64,000 nt of DNA, taken from Kribbella turkmenica (GTDB taxonomy: Bacteria > Actinomycetota > Actinomycetes > Propionibacteriales > Kribbellaceae). The stretch lies in assembly GCF_004348725.1 (NCBI RefSeq), contig NZ_SMKR01000008.1:1-64000 (forward strand), in the 5' to 3' direction. Below, one piece after another: positions 34,508 to 46,835 of this stretch. The stretch's first letter is position 1. Every line of letters begins with the position of its first letter. The notes under the pieces were generated by a model. That model ran no database searches. It had not been told where the DNA came from and saw only the letters and a list, made by a program, of their open reading frames with translations. Both the position numbers and the translations under genes were made by a program.

Positions 34508-34863
34508 GCAGTCAGGGTAAGCACCAAGGAGGCACTCGCCGCCCCGAGGAACACGATGGCGAGCCCGAACTGCGCCGTGTAGTCGGACGCTCGGACATGC
34601 GTGAACAAAGCGCAGACGAAGAACAGCACCAGCCCGGTCGCGGCAGCGGCCACCAGCCACGGCACGCCGAGCAGCAACCCCGCCAGGAGACCGGCCGCCC
34701 CGGCCGTCTTCAGCGTGCCAATGGGGAACGTCAGCCAGGACTCCGGGACGTCGGCCTTCGCCATCCCCGGCAGGATCGCCTTCCAGTGCAGCAGGGCGGC
34801 GATCCCGGAGAACGCGTTCATGGCGACGGTCACCGCCACGACGACAACGACGGTGGTGGTCAT
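34504..34863 (-). CDS. DoxX-like membrane protein
   Basis: A 119-aa protein with four membrane segments (TTTVVVVVAVTVAMNAFSGI, TAGAAGLLAGLLLGVPWLV, AAATGLVLFFVCALFTHV, FGLAIVFLGAASASLVLTL) and the THVRASD loop shared with the DoxX-like protein at 12480. The two are paralogues sharing a gene context with ECF41 factors. One base separates it from the sigma factor stop. Confidence 0.82.
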   Translation of the reverse strand: MTTTVVVVVAVTVAMNAFSGIAALLHWKAILPGMAKADVPESWLTFPIGTLKTAGAAGLLAGLLLGVPWLVAAAATGLVLFFVCALFTHVRASDYTAQFGLAIVFLGAASASLVLTLTA

Positions 34864-34864
34864 C

Positions 34865-35725
34865 TCAGTCCACCTCGACGCGCGCCAGTTTGTCCGGGTT
34901 GGTGATCGCGTAGATGCCGGTCACCTGGTCGTCCTCGACGTCCAGCACGATCACGGCGAACGGTGTCTCACCCGACAGCAGCAGCGCGGACGGGTCGCCG
35001 TTGACGGTTCGGTAGCGGATGCCGAGGGACGCCACCGGGTGGCGGAGGCGGTCGCCGATGATCAGCCGCCCGATCCGGTCGCGCCCCAGGATCGGGTGCA
35101 GGCCGGCGGCCCGCGCCTTCCCACCACCGTCGGCCCAGAGCGTGACGTCCGGCGCGAGCACGTCCATCAACGCGTTCAGATCCCCGCCCACCACGGCATC
35201 GATGAACCGCTGGGTCACCTCCTGCTGCACGCCCGGATCCGCGGGGAAACGTGGTCGCCGCGCCCGGACGTGTTCCCGCGCCCGGTGGGCCAGCTGCCGC
35301 ACCGCGGCGGGCGTGCGGCCGACGATCTCGGCGATCTCCGGATGCGCGTACCCGAACACCTCGTGCAGCACGAAGACTGCCCGCTCCAACGGCGTCAACG
35401 TCTCCAGAACGACGAGGACGGCGAGCGACACCGCCTCCGCCCGCTCGACCGGGTCGGCCGGCGTGATCACCGGTTCCGGCAGCCACGGACCGACGTACTC
35501 CTCCTTGCGCCGGTTGATCGTCGTCCGCCGGGCCACCGCCGCGTTCACCGCGATGCGCACGACGTACGCCCGTGGATTCTCGACTCCGGACCGGTTCGAC
35601 CAGGCCAGCCAGGTCTCCTGCAGGACGTCTTCGGTGTCCGCGACGCTGCCGAGGATGTTGTAGACGATCGAGAACAGCAGTTCCCGATGCCCGACGAACA
35701 CCTCGGTCGCCGCGTCCGGACTCAT
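34865..35725 (-). CDS. ECF41 (SigJ-like) sigma factor with SnoaL-like C-terminal domain
   Basis: A 286-aa sigma factor: region 2 FVGHRELLFSIVYNILGSVA, DTEDVLQETWLAWSNR; region 4 LTPLERAVFVLHEVFGYAHP, EIAEIVGRTPAAVRQLAHRA; C-terminal SnoaL-like domain with WADGGGKARAAG, the exact ECF41 DGGGK signature. Its paralogue at 12912 has DGGGL instead. ATG 35725 is chosen; GTG 35743 is possible. A TGTCACA lies upstream, suggesting autoregulation. It leads an operon with doxX and a GNAT gene. Confidence 0.9.
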   Translation of the reverse strand: MSPDAATEVFVGHRELLFSIVYNILGSVADTEDVLQETWLAWSNRSGVENPRAYVVRIAVNAAVARRTTINRRKEEYVGPWLPEPVITPADPVERAEAVSLAVLVVLETLTPLERAVFVLHEVFGYAHPEIAEIVGRTPAAVRQLAHRAREHVRARRPRFPADPGVQQEVTQRFIDAVVGGDLNALMDVLAPDVTLWADGGGKARAAGLHPILGRDRIGRLIIGDRLRHPVASLGIRYRTVNGDPSALLLSGETPFAVIVLDVEDDQVTGIYAITNPDKLARVEVD

Positions 35726-35752
35726 CTCATCGTGTGCTCCCACACCCGCTAG

Positions 35753-35779
35753 GAGTCGTTCGGGCGCCGAAGTGTGACA
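35753..35779 (-). promoter_or_regulatory. Candidate ECF41 promoter for the sigma operon
   Basis: TGTCACA (35779-35773, minus strand) is a perfect ECF41 -35. At the normal 16-base spacing the -10 is ACTC and at 14 bases CGAC, so the -10 is imperfect. It overlaps the stretch just after the metH stop. Confidence 0.45.
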
Positions 35780-35781
35780 TC

Positions 35782-39387
<3,606 letters not shown>

Positions 39388-39396
39388 CTGCCGTCA

Positions 39397-39417
39397 CCTC
39401 CAGAAAATCTCCGGAGG
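39397..39417 (-). promoter_or_regulatory. metH Shine-Dalgarno and anti-Shine-Dalgarno hairpin
   Basis: On the minus strand CCTCC (39417-39413) can pair with the metH ribosome site GGAGG (39401-39397) across an 11-base A/T-rich loop. The CCTC overlaps the 3' strand of the riboswitch pseudoknot, so ligand binding could free the ribosome site. Confidence 0.55.
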
Positions 39418-39486
39418 CGCCCTTGCAGTCGGAACCCGGGTCGAGCGTGGCGGACCAGAGAGTCCGTTGCAGCGCCTCTCGACCTG
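39414..39486 (-). ncRNA. SAH (S-adenosylhomocysteine) riboswitch of metH
   Basis: The minus-strand leader has P1 GGTCGAG pairing with CTCGACC, then the conserved GAGGCGCTGCAACG, a P2 hairpin CGGAC/GTCCG, GCCACGCTCGACC, and finally CAAGGGCGCC. The 3' GCGCCTC (39420-39414) pairs with GAGGCGC (39480-39474) to close the pseudoknot. This is the architecture of SAH riboswitches, known to activate SAH recycling and methionine synthase genes. No other gene is seen between 39388 and 39636. Confidence 0.8.
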
Positions 39487-39636
39487 GCCGCACCATGTTA
39501 GCGGCGTCACACGCCGATCACCGGGGCAGCGCCCACTTACTGAGACAGCTGTTCAGTAGGTGGACGAAATGGCCCATGAGATCACCTGCCGAATGGACCA
39601 CCGTCGAGGTGGCGAGGATCACCTAGCCTGAGCGCT

Positions 39637-40482
39637 GTGAGGATCTTTGTCGCCGGCGTTTCCGGTGCGATCGGGCGCCTGCTCGTGCCACTCCTGCTCG
39701 CCGCCGGTCACGAGGTCACCGCGCTCACCAGACGTGACCCGGCAGCCCTGCGCGACCGCGGCGTGACAGCGGTCGCCGGGGACGTGTACGACGCGGACTC
39801 GCTGCGCGGCGTGGTCGCGGCGGCCCGGCCGGACATCGTGATGCACCAGCTGACCGACCTGAGTACGCGCGACTTCGCAGGCAACCTGCGGATCCGCCGG
39901 GTGGGCACCCGGAACCTGGTCGACGCCGCTCTCGCCGCCGGCGTACGCCGGGTGATCTCACAGAGCATCTCGTGGGCCTACGAGCCGGGCGACGAACCGG
40001 CCGACGAGGTGACGCCGCTGGATCTTGCCGCACCCGACGACAACCGCCGTGCGTCGGTCGAGGCGGTGGCGCGGCTCGAGGAGATCACCGCGGAGGCCCC
40101 GGAGTGGGTGGTGCTGCGGTACGGGATGCTCTACGGCCCGGGCACCTGGTACACCAGAGGCGGGCTGATGGCCGAGGCCGGCAACCTGCCGTCCGGGCCG
40201 GACCTCACCAGCTTCCTCCACGTCGAGGACGCCGCGATCGCCGCGGTCCAGGCGCTCGGCTGGCCGACCGGACCGGTCAACGTCGTCGACGACGATCCGG
40301 CGCCGGCTGCCACCTGGGCACCCGTCTTCGCCGAGTCCGTCGGCGCCGCCACTCCCCCGCCGGCCGGATCCGCTCGCACGGCGTGGGCTCGTGGCGCCTC
40401 GAACGACTACGCCCGTACCCGGCTAGCGTGGATGCCGACCTACCCCAGTTGGCGTACCGGCTTCTTCGGTCGCCCGGGCTGA
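39637..40482 (+). CDS. NAD-dependent epimerase/dehydratase (extended SDR)
   Basis: A 281-aa protein starting with GTG: VRIFVAGVSGAIGRLLVPLL contains the GxxGxxG motif, followed by DVYDADSLRGVVAAARPDIV and RVISQSISWAYEPGD; the later VVLRYGMLYGPGTWYTRGGL is typical of this group. The substrate is not known. It starts about 150 bp upstream of the metH leader on the other strand. Confidence 0.82.
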   Translation: MRIFVAGVSGAIGRLLVPLLLAAGHEVTALTRRDPAALRDRGVTAVAGDVYDADSLRGVVAAARPDIVMHQLTDLSTRDFAGNLRIRRVGTRNLVDAALAAGVRRVISQSISWAYEPGDEPADEVTPLDLAAPDDNRRASVEAVARLEEITAEAPEWVVLRYGMLYGPGTWYTRGGLMAEAGNLPSGPDLTSFLHVEDAAIAAVQALGWPTGPVNVVDDDPAPAATWAPVFAESVGAATPPPAGSARTAWARGASNDYARTRLAWMPTYPSWRTGFFGRPG

Positions 40483-40483
40483 C

Positions 40484-40650
40484 AGGAGAGCGCAGGCGAC
40501 GACGCCGAGCACGATGGTCGCGAGGCGGGACGCGCCGAGCGTCGCACGCGGACCGAGGGCTGTGGTCAGCGGTCCGCCGAGGGCGGCGCCGAGCGGGGAA
40601 GCCGTCAGCCGAACCGAACTGCGGGCGGCGAGGACGGCGGCCAGGTGCTG
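40484..40650 (-). pseudogene. MFS transporter remnant
   Basis: The minus strand reads HLAAVLAARSSVRLTASPLG, AALGGPLTTALGPRATLGAS, LATIVLGVVACALLSARAT, the last two membrane helices of a major-facilitator transporter. The plus strand just right reads LTLGAAYVLGFFS, another short hydrophobic tail. No full gene remains between 40483 and 40789. Confidence 0.45.
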
Positions 40651-40704
40651 CGCTCACGCTAGGCGCGGCGTACGTCCTGGGGTTCTTCTCCTGACCGAAG
40701 ACAG

Positions 40705-40754
40705 CGATCGGGCCCGGGCGCTCCGGAGGGGGTAGGAGGCGCCGGGCCCGATCG
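40705..40754 (-). terminator. Hairpin terminator after the HtrA-like gene
   Basis: CGATCGGGCCCGG (40705-40717) and CCGGGCCCGATCG (40742-40754) are 13-bp perfect arms. It lies 36 bp past the stop of the minus-strand protease gene. Confidence 0.65.
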
Positions 40755-40789
40755 GTTTCGGTCCGCTGCAGCGGGGGTGGCGCCGGGTG

Positions 40790-42277
40790 TCAGCGGACCG
40801 GGCCGGTGATGAGTTCGATGGTTGCCTTGTGCTGCTGTCCTGATTGGTCGGCCCAGCCCACCTCGACCTTGTCGCCGGGGTGCTGCTCGTCCAGCAGTTG
40901 CGACAGGGTGCCGGGCGAGTCGACCGGCTCGCCGGCGAAGGAGGTGATCACGTCCCCGGCCTCGATGCCGGCGTCGTCGGCCTTGCCGTTGCCGAGGACG
41001 TCGCCGACGACCGCGCCGGTCGTGCCCGCGTTCGGCAGGACCGAGACTCCGAGCATCGCCGACTCGCCGATGTGTACGGTGTCGGAGGCCTTGCCGGCCT
41101 CGATCTGGTCGGCGATCTTCATCGCCTGGTTGATCGGGATCGCGAAACCTTGCGGGTCGGCCTGTCCCTGGCCGTTCCCCGACCCGCCACCGTTGCCGAA
41201 GCCCGGTCCGAACCCGGGACCACCGTTCTGCCCGTTCCCGTCGCCGTACGCCGTGCCGGCCGCCGGCGACGCCGTGGCCGACGCCGAGGCGAGCGCCGTG
41301 GTCGCCGAGGTGGCCGTGCTCGCGGCCGCCGAGGTGGCCGTGCTCGCCGCCGCTGATATGGGCGCGCTCGCGGCCGCCTGCCCCGGCCGTCCGCTGCCGC
41401 CGTTGTTGCCGGCAGACCCGGCCGTGTCGACGGCGATCACCTCGCCGGACGCGTTCGCCAGCGGCCCGCCGGAGTCACCGGCCCGGATGTCGGCGCTGGT
41501 CGCGATCAGGTTGCTCAGGTTCTCCGGGTTCTGCCCGTTCGCGTCGGTCGCGGTGATCGACTGGTTCAGCGCGGTCACCTCACCGGGCGCGTAGCTCGGC
41601 GTCCCGCCGACCCCGCCGGCGTTGCCGATCCCGACCACCTGGTCGCCGACCGCGACCTTGTCCGATTCGCCGATCTTCGCGGTCTGCAACCCGGACGCGT
41701 CCGTCAGCTTGAGGACGGCGATGTCGTGGTCCTTGTTGTACCCGACCACACTCGCGGTGTACGTCCTGCCGTTGCCGACGTCCGTCACCGAGATCGAGGT
41801 CGCCCCCTCGATCACGTGGTGGTTCGTCAGCACCTCACCGTCGGAGGTCAGCACGATCCCGGTGCCGGCGGCTTTCGCGCCCTCGTACCCGAGCACGGTG
41901 TTCACGTTCACCAGCCCGGGTGACACCTCGGCCGCCACGGCCGCCGGGTCGAACGCGTGCTGGGCGAGCTGCGACCCGTTGGCCGCCCGCTGATCGATGC
42001 CCCAGGCAAGCGAACCGGCGACCAGCGCGGCCGCGAGGCCGAGCGCGCCGGCACCGAGCAGCCGGTTACGCTTCCGCGGCGGCTTCTGCGGTCCGCCGTA
42101 CGGCGGATACCCCGGGTGGTGAGGCATCTGCGGGTACTGCTGCGGGCCGGTGGGGTACCAGTACCCCGGGTGCTGCTGCGGATTAGGCCCCTGGTTCCCG
42201 AAGCCCTGCTGACCGGCGCCCTGCTGCTCCGCGCCGCCGCTCTGTCCAGCTCCCTGCCGTCCCGCGTCGTCGTTCAT
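40790..42277 (-). CDS. HtrA/DegP-like trypsin-fold protease with PDZ domain
   Basis: A 495-aa membrane-anchored protease. The cytoplasmic N terminus (1-70) is Gln/Gly/Pro-rich; a membrane segment covers about 72-94. The catalytic triad is His154 (TNHHVI), Asp185 (DHDIAVLKL) and Ser269 (GDSGGP). A low-complexity linker rich in Ala/Ser/Thr then Gly/Asn (about 286-373) interrupts the protease domain before GFAIPINQAMKIADQIEAG, and a PDZ domain (about 395-490) ends the protein. Such proteases handle misfolded envelope proteins. ATG 42277 gives the usual start. Confidence 0.92.
   Translation of the reverse strand: MNDDAGRQGAGQSGGAEQQGAGQQGFGNQGPNPQQHPGYWYPTGPQQYPQMPHHPGYPPYGGPQKPPRKRNRLLGAGALGLAAALVAGSLAWGIDQRAANGSQLAQHAFDPAAVAAEVSPGLVNVNTVLGYEGAKAAGTGIVLTSDGEVLTNHHVIEGATSISVTDVGNGRTYTASVVGYNKDHDIAVLKLTDASGLQTAKIGESDKVAVGDQVVGIGNAGGVGGTPSYAPGEVTALNQSITATDANGQNPENLSNLIATSADIRAGDSGGPLANASGEVIAVDTAGSAGNNGGSGRPGQAAASAPISAAASTATSAAASTATSATTALASASATASPAAGTAYGDGNGQNGGPGFGPGFGNGGGSGNGQGQADPQGFAIPINQAMKIADQIEAGKASDTVHIGESAMLGVSVLPNAGTTGAVVGDVLGNGKADDAGIEAGDVITSFAGEPVDSPGTLSQLLDEQHPGDKVEVGWADQSGQQHKATIELITGPVR
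41307..41354. repeat. 24-bp tandem duplication in the HtrA linker
   Basis: Two 24-bp units (41307-41330 and 41331-41354) begin GAGGTGGCCGTGCTCGC and differ at one or two positions. They encode repeated SAAASTAT in the linker, giving an indel-prone site. Confidence 0.7.
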
Positions 42278-42410
42278 CCCGGTGCCCTCCTCGGCCAGAC
42301 CCGGCCTCAGCCTGTTCCTTCTGGCTTCGAGTAGAGCGCGCGAGACTGAGAACTCCTTCGGGTGAACCAATGAGTTGGCTGAGAATCGATCGTGTCCTGC
42401 GCCACACCGG

Positions 42411-42876
42411 TCAGCCGGCCAGCAGCCGCCGGACCGCCTCGACGACCGCGTGGCGACGGGCCGCGCGGCCCGGCACGGCGGCGCCGTACTCCGGGTTCAT
42501 CGAGGACCAGCTGGTGGCGACACTCTGGAGCAGTGCGAGCAGCTCGGCCGGGCTGAAATCTCCCGGTACGACGCCGGACCGCTGAGCCCGCCGCAGGTCG
42601 GCGAGCCGGCTCTCGTTGACCGCGACGATCGCCGCCAGCGCGGCACCCTCGGGCCGCTCCAGGCGGTACCAGACGTTGAGCCGCTGGTGCTCGGGATGCT
42701 TCTCGAAGTAGTCGAAGACCCGGGCCGCGTACTCGGGGAGGTCGGTGGTGTCGAAGCCGACGTCGGCCAGGTACCGCTCGACGGCGGCCGTGTAGACCGC
42801 GTCGAACAGTCCGTCCTTGCTGCCGAAGTACGCGTACAGCATCGCCTTGTTGCAGCCCGCCAGGTCGGCGATCCGG
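42411..42876 (-). pseudogene. 5'-truncated TetR-family regulator
   Basis: The frame ends normally at 42411 (AVVEAVRRLLAG) and reads back through LYAYFGSKDGLFDAVYTAAV and RIADLAGCNKAM, the HTH recognition helix. At about 42877 it stops matching TetR: the first 25-30 residues are missing and the DNA continues as an epoxide hydrolase on the other strand. Only an internal ATG at 42842 could start it, and that would leave no DNA-binding helix. Confidence 0.65.
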
Positions 42877-43278
42877 GCGCTGGCCTACGGGCTGGTCGAC
42901 TCGCCGGCCGGGCAACTCGCCTGGATCATGGACAAGTTCCGCGCCTGGACCTACCCGGCCGAGACCCTGCCCGAGGAACTCATCGGCCGGGACCGGCTGC
43001 TCACCAACGCGATGATCTACTGGCTCACCGGGACGGCGGGTTCGGCGGCGTAGGCCGGGTACGCGCAGCAGCCGGCGTGGGGCGAGACCACGGAGAACTC
43101 CGGTGTGCCGACGGCCGCGCTGATCCTGGCCCACGACGTCAGCATCCGCCGGTACGCCGAGCGCGAGCACACCATCACCCGCTGGACCGACGTGGACCAC
43201 GGCGGTCACTTCGCGGCGCTCGAGGAGCCGGAGCTGCTGGTCGGCGACGTCCGCGAGTTCTTCCGGACGCTGCGCTGA
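42877..43278 (+). pseudogene. 5'-truncated epoxide hydrolase with internal stop
   Basis: From 42877 the plus strand reads ALAYGLVDSPAGQLAWIMDK, FRAWTYPAETLPEELIGRDR, LLTNAMIYWLTGTAGSAA, then TAG at 43051-43053, then AGYAQQPAWGETTENSGVPT and WTDVDHGGHFAALEEPELLV to a stop at 43276. This is the C-terminal half of an alpha/beta-hydrolase epoxide hydrolase (DHGGHFAALE holds the catalytic His). The nucleophile half is absent, so it is inactive. Confidence 0.7.
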
Positions 43279-43280
43279 GG

Positions 43281-44189
43281 TCAGCGGCGGGGTGGGATCC
43301 GGGTGCGGGTGAGGTCGGCGGCGACGACGATCTCCCCGGCGAACTCCTCGGCCGCCTCGTCGTGGAACGCCTGCGGATCCAGGTACCGCTGGGAGAAGTG
43401 CGTGAGCACCAGTTTGCGAACGCCGCACTCTCGGGCCACTCGGGCGGCCTGGCGAGCGGTCAGATGGCCGAAGCGGCCGGCCAGCTCGGTCTCGGTCGAG
43501 AGGTAGGTGGACTCGATCACCAGCAGGTCGGCCTGGTCGGCGAGCCGCAGGACGTTCTCGCAGAGCCGGGTGTCCATCACGAACGCGAAGCGCTGACCCG
43601 GCCGGGGTTCGCTGACCTGCTCGATGGTCACGGCCCGGCCGTCGATCTCGATCACGCCCGCCTGTTGGAGTTTCCCGATCGCCGGCCCGGCCACGCCGTA
43701 CTCCGAGAGCTCGTCCGGGAGCATCCGGCGGCCGTCCGGCTCGATCAGTTGGTAGCCGAAGGACTCGATCGGGTGCTCGAGGCGACGGGCCCACAGCTGG
43801 CCGAACGACCCGACCGACAGCAAGCCGTCGTCCTCGACCGGCTCCTCCAGCAACGTGGCCCGCTCGTAGAACGAAGCGGCGTGCCGCAGGCGGGTGAAGT
43901 AGGTCTGCCCGGACGCCGGGTAGTGCGCCCGGACCGGATGCGGTACGTCGTCCAGCGACAGCCGCTGCACGATCCCCGGGACACCGAGGCAGTGGTCGCC
44001 GTGGAAGTGCGTGACGCAGAGCCGGGTGATCGCGCCGGCCGGGACACCGGCGTACAGCATCTGCCGCTGGGTGCCTTCGCCCGGATCGAAGAGGAACCCT
44101 TCGGTGTCCCAGCGCAGGAAGTAGCCGTTCTGGGTGCGCTCGCGCGACGGGACCTGGCTTCCGGTGCCCAGCACAACCAGTTCGCGCAC
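43281..44189 (-). CDS. rnz: Ribonuclease Z
   Basis: A 302-aa metallo-beta-lactamase-fold RNase [21 protein letters not shown] at the start, the zinc motif HFHGDH at 61-66, [10 protein letters not shown] with a metal Asp, and LTHFSQRY near the C terminus. It trims tRNA precursors at the 3' end. The gene ends three bases after the adjacent epoxide hydrolase stop on the other strand. Confidence 0.93.
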   Translation of the reverse strand: MRELVVLGTGSQVPSRERTQNGYFLRWDTEGFLFDPGEGTQRQMLYAGVPAGAITRLCVTHFHGDHCLGVPGIVQRLSLDDVPHPVRAHYPASGQTYFTRLRHAASFYERATLLEEPVEDDGLLSVGSFGQLWARRLEHPIESFGYQLIEPDGRRMLPDELSEYGVAGPAIGKLQQAGVIEIDGRAVTIEQVSEPRPGQRFAFVMDTRLCENVLRLADQADLLVIESTYLSTETELAGRFGHLTARQAARVARECGVRKLVLTHFSQRYLDPQAFHDEAAEEFAGEIVVAADLTRTRIPPRR

Positions 44190-44202
44190 CCGCCAACAGT
44201 AG

Positions 44203-46460
44203 CTAACGCAGTGCGTTCCGGAACGCGGACAGAAACCGCCCGACCTCCGCGGACTCCCAGATCAGGGGCGGCCGGATCTTGAGGACTCCCCCGCTCGGCC
44301 CGGTCGTTCCGACGAGGACGCCGTGCTCCCGCAACCGCTCGGCAAAACCACCGGCGTCCGGCAACTCGACGCCGACCATGAGTCCCTGTCCACGGACCTC
44401 TGGAACGAGTTCCTGCAGACCGGCTCGCAACTCGGCCCCCACCTGGCCGCAGCGCTCGACCAGGCCGGTCTGCTCGATCACGTCCAGCACGGTCAGCGCC
44501 GCGACGCACGAGACCGGGTTGCCGCCGAACGTGCTGAAGTACTCGTCCACCTCGACGAATGCCTCGGCGATCTCCCGCCGGGTGACCAGTGCCGCCACCG
44601 GATGACCGTTGCCCATCGGCTTGCCCAGGGTGACGAAGTCCGGCGTCAGCCCGAAGTCCTGGAACCGCCACAGGTTCCGCCCGCCGCGCCCGAACCCGGC
44701 CTGCACCTCGTCCGCCAGGAACAGCCCGCCCGCGGCCCGCGCCTCCTCCTGCAGACCGAGCATGAACGCGTCGGTCGGCGTGAGGATGCCCGCACTGCTG
44801 AAGATCGTGTCGACCGCGAGCAACGCCAGGTCGTGCCCGGCCCGCCGCAGGACGGCCCGTGCGGCCCGGACCCGTTCCATCGCGGCGATTCCGTCGTCGC
44901 TCGCGGACCGCGGTGCCTCGAAGACTGCGACATGCGCCGGGCGCCTGTCGGCCGGATAGTGTTCGTCGAGAACGCCGCGGTCGCCTCGCTCACGCCGTGG
45001 TACGAGAGGTCGGCGACGATCGCTCCGCCGCGCCCGGCGACGACTCGCGCCATCCGCCAGGCCAGGTCGTTGGCCTCACTCCCGGAGTTGGCGAACACGC
45101 ACGTGTCCAGCCCGTCCGGCATCGACGCCGTCAGCCGTTCCGCCAGCTCGACGACGTTCGGATGCAGGTAGCGCGAGTTCAGGTTGAGTACGGCGGCCTG
45201 CCGCGAGATCGCCTGGACGACGGCCGGATGCGCGTGCCCGACGACCGGAACGTTGTTGTAGGCATCGAGGTACCGGCGACCGTCCGCGGTGTGGATCCAG
45301 GCACCTTCGGCCCGGACCACCTGCAGCGGCGACCGGTAGAACAGCGGTGACAGCTGCCCGCCGAGCGCGGACTGCCGCCGAGGCAGCAGCGTGGGATCGG
45401 CCGTCTGCGCGGAGTCGACGCGGGAGGTGCCGCACAGCCGGTGGAAACGCTCGGCGAGGTCGGCCGGCGGGAGCTCCGCGAGTGCGTCCAGGATGAGCCA
45501 ACTACCGGCCACAAGGCTGGTCAGGTACTCCTCGTTGTCCGGGTAGAGCGGCGCCCGCCAGGCCGAGATGAGCACGCTCGCCGTGGACCGGGCGAGGACG
45601 AGCTCGCCGATCAGCGCGACCTCCGCGGGCTCGAGCGGGAGCACCCGCTGGTACCCGTCGAGGAACCGGCCGGCGTCACCCCAGAGGTCGTCCGACGCAC
45701 GCAGCAGCGAGGTCAGGCTGATCGCGAGCTCGGCGACCCGGGCGGTGTGGTGCATGTCGCCGAAGTCGATCACTCCGGTGATGCCGCCGTCCCGCAGCAG
45801 CACGTTGCTCAACGTCACGTCGCCGTGCAGCACGTACCCGGGCAGCTCGCGGGTCGCGGCGTCGAGGCCTTCGAAGCGATCCAGGAGCCGGCGCATGGGT
45901 CCGCGGCGATGCTCGTCCGGCAGCCGGTCGGCGTACGGCCGGAGGGTGGCGACGATCCGAGGATCCCAGTCGAGCCGGCGGTACGCCGCTGAATGGCCGA
46001 ATCCCTGCAGCGCACGCGTCATCCGCGCGCTCACCGCGCCGAAGCCGGCCGCGAACCAGTCCGGGAGCGGGGTCAGGTCGGCGACGTCGCCGGGCATCAC
46101 CGTCATCACCCGGACCAGGTGCGTACGCCCGTCCTCCGCCGCGACCGTGACGACGGACCGCCCGTCGAGGCTGGTCAGCACGCGAGGGATCGGGAGCTCC
46201 GGGTCGACCGCCTCGACGTGGTGCATCGCGGCGCTCTCCATCGCGATCTGCTCCGGGTCGTCACCTGAGTTCGACACCTTGACCACGAGTCGCCGGCCGT
46301 CCGGCGCGACCGCGAGGAAGTTCCGGTCCCGTTCGCTGCGCAGGTCCGAGACGTCGGCGTCGATCCCGTATTCCGCCCGCAGCAGCCGGGTGGCCGCGAC
46401 CAGGCCGACCGCGGGCGGATCCTCCAGCATGCTCGGCGTCCGCTCGGGGGTGGTGTGCAC
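44203..46460 (-). pseudogene. Phosphotransferase-class III aminotransferase fusion, frameshifted
   Basis: The gene begins with an APH-like phosphotransferase (about 1-330: ADVSDLRSERDRNFLAVAPD, VLHGDVTLSNVLL, ITGVIDFGDM, the HxD and D metal motifs), followed by a class III PLP aminotransferase (AYNNVPVVGHAHPAVVQAIS, VFANSGSEANDLAWRMARV). Near 44934-44941 the frame breaks: the first frame goes off into RRMSQSSRHRG, while a one-base shift restores AHVAVFEAPRSASDD and then AMERVRAARAVLRR, FLADEVQAGFGRGG, TLGKPMGNGHPVAAL with the PLP lysine, to a stop at 44203. GTG 46460 has AGGAG upstream. Either a pseudogene or a sequence error; related fusions exist in actinobacteria. Confidence 0.75.
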
Positions 46461-46787
46461 CGCAACTCCTCTGCTCAAGGCGCTCCGAACTCCAACGGCG
46501 CCGCTTCCCCGGTGTACTCCGACGCGCGAATCGGGCGGTCACGGCCTGGATGGACGACATCGGCGAGGTTACGCAGCTCCGCCGGGCGGCTCCAGATCGC
46601 GAGCTGCCGACACCTCCAGCAGCTTCCGGCGGCGGCCGACATGGCCGAAGCCGAACAGCACCCGGTCGACGCCGCGCTCCACGAGCAGCACGGAGCAGAA
46701 CGCCGGATTCCCTGGCTCGACGCCAGCGAGCAGTCGTTCGACAGGGGTATGACCGAGGGCATGCGGTCTCCAGAGGAGGTGGAACAG
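46461..46787. other. Gene-free stretch
   Basis: Between the start of the phosphotransferase-aminotransferase gene and the terminator at 46788 I see no convincing coding signal in either strand. Short open frames exist but have no recognisable composition or start. Confidence 0.4.
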
Positions 46788-46830
46788 CAGTGCCCCGCGG
46801 ATCTATGAGCACGCCTCGCGCGGGGCACTG
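46788..46830 (-). terminator. Hairpin terminator after the tldD/tldE operon
   Basis: CAGTGCCCCGCG (46788-46799) pairs with CGCGGGGCACTG (46819-46830), a 12-bp perfect stem, just past the stop of the minus-strand pmbA-like gene. Confidence 0.6.
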
Positions 46831-46835
46831 CTGGA

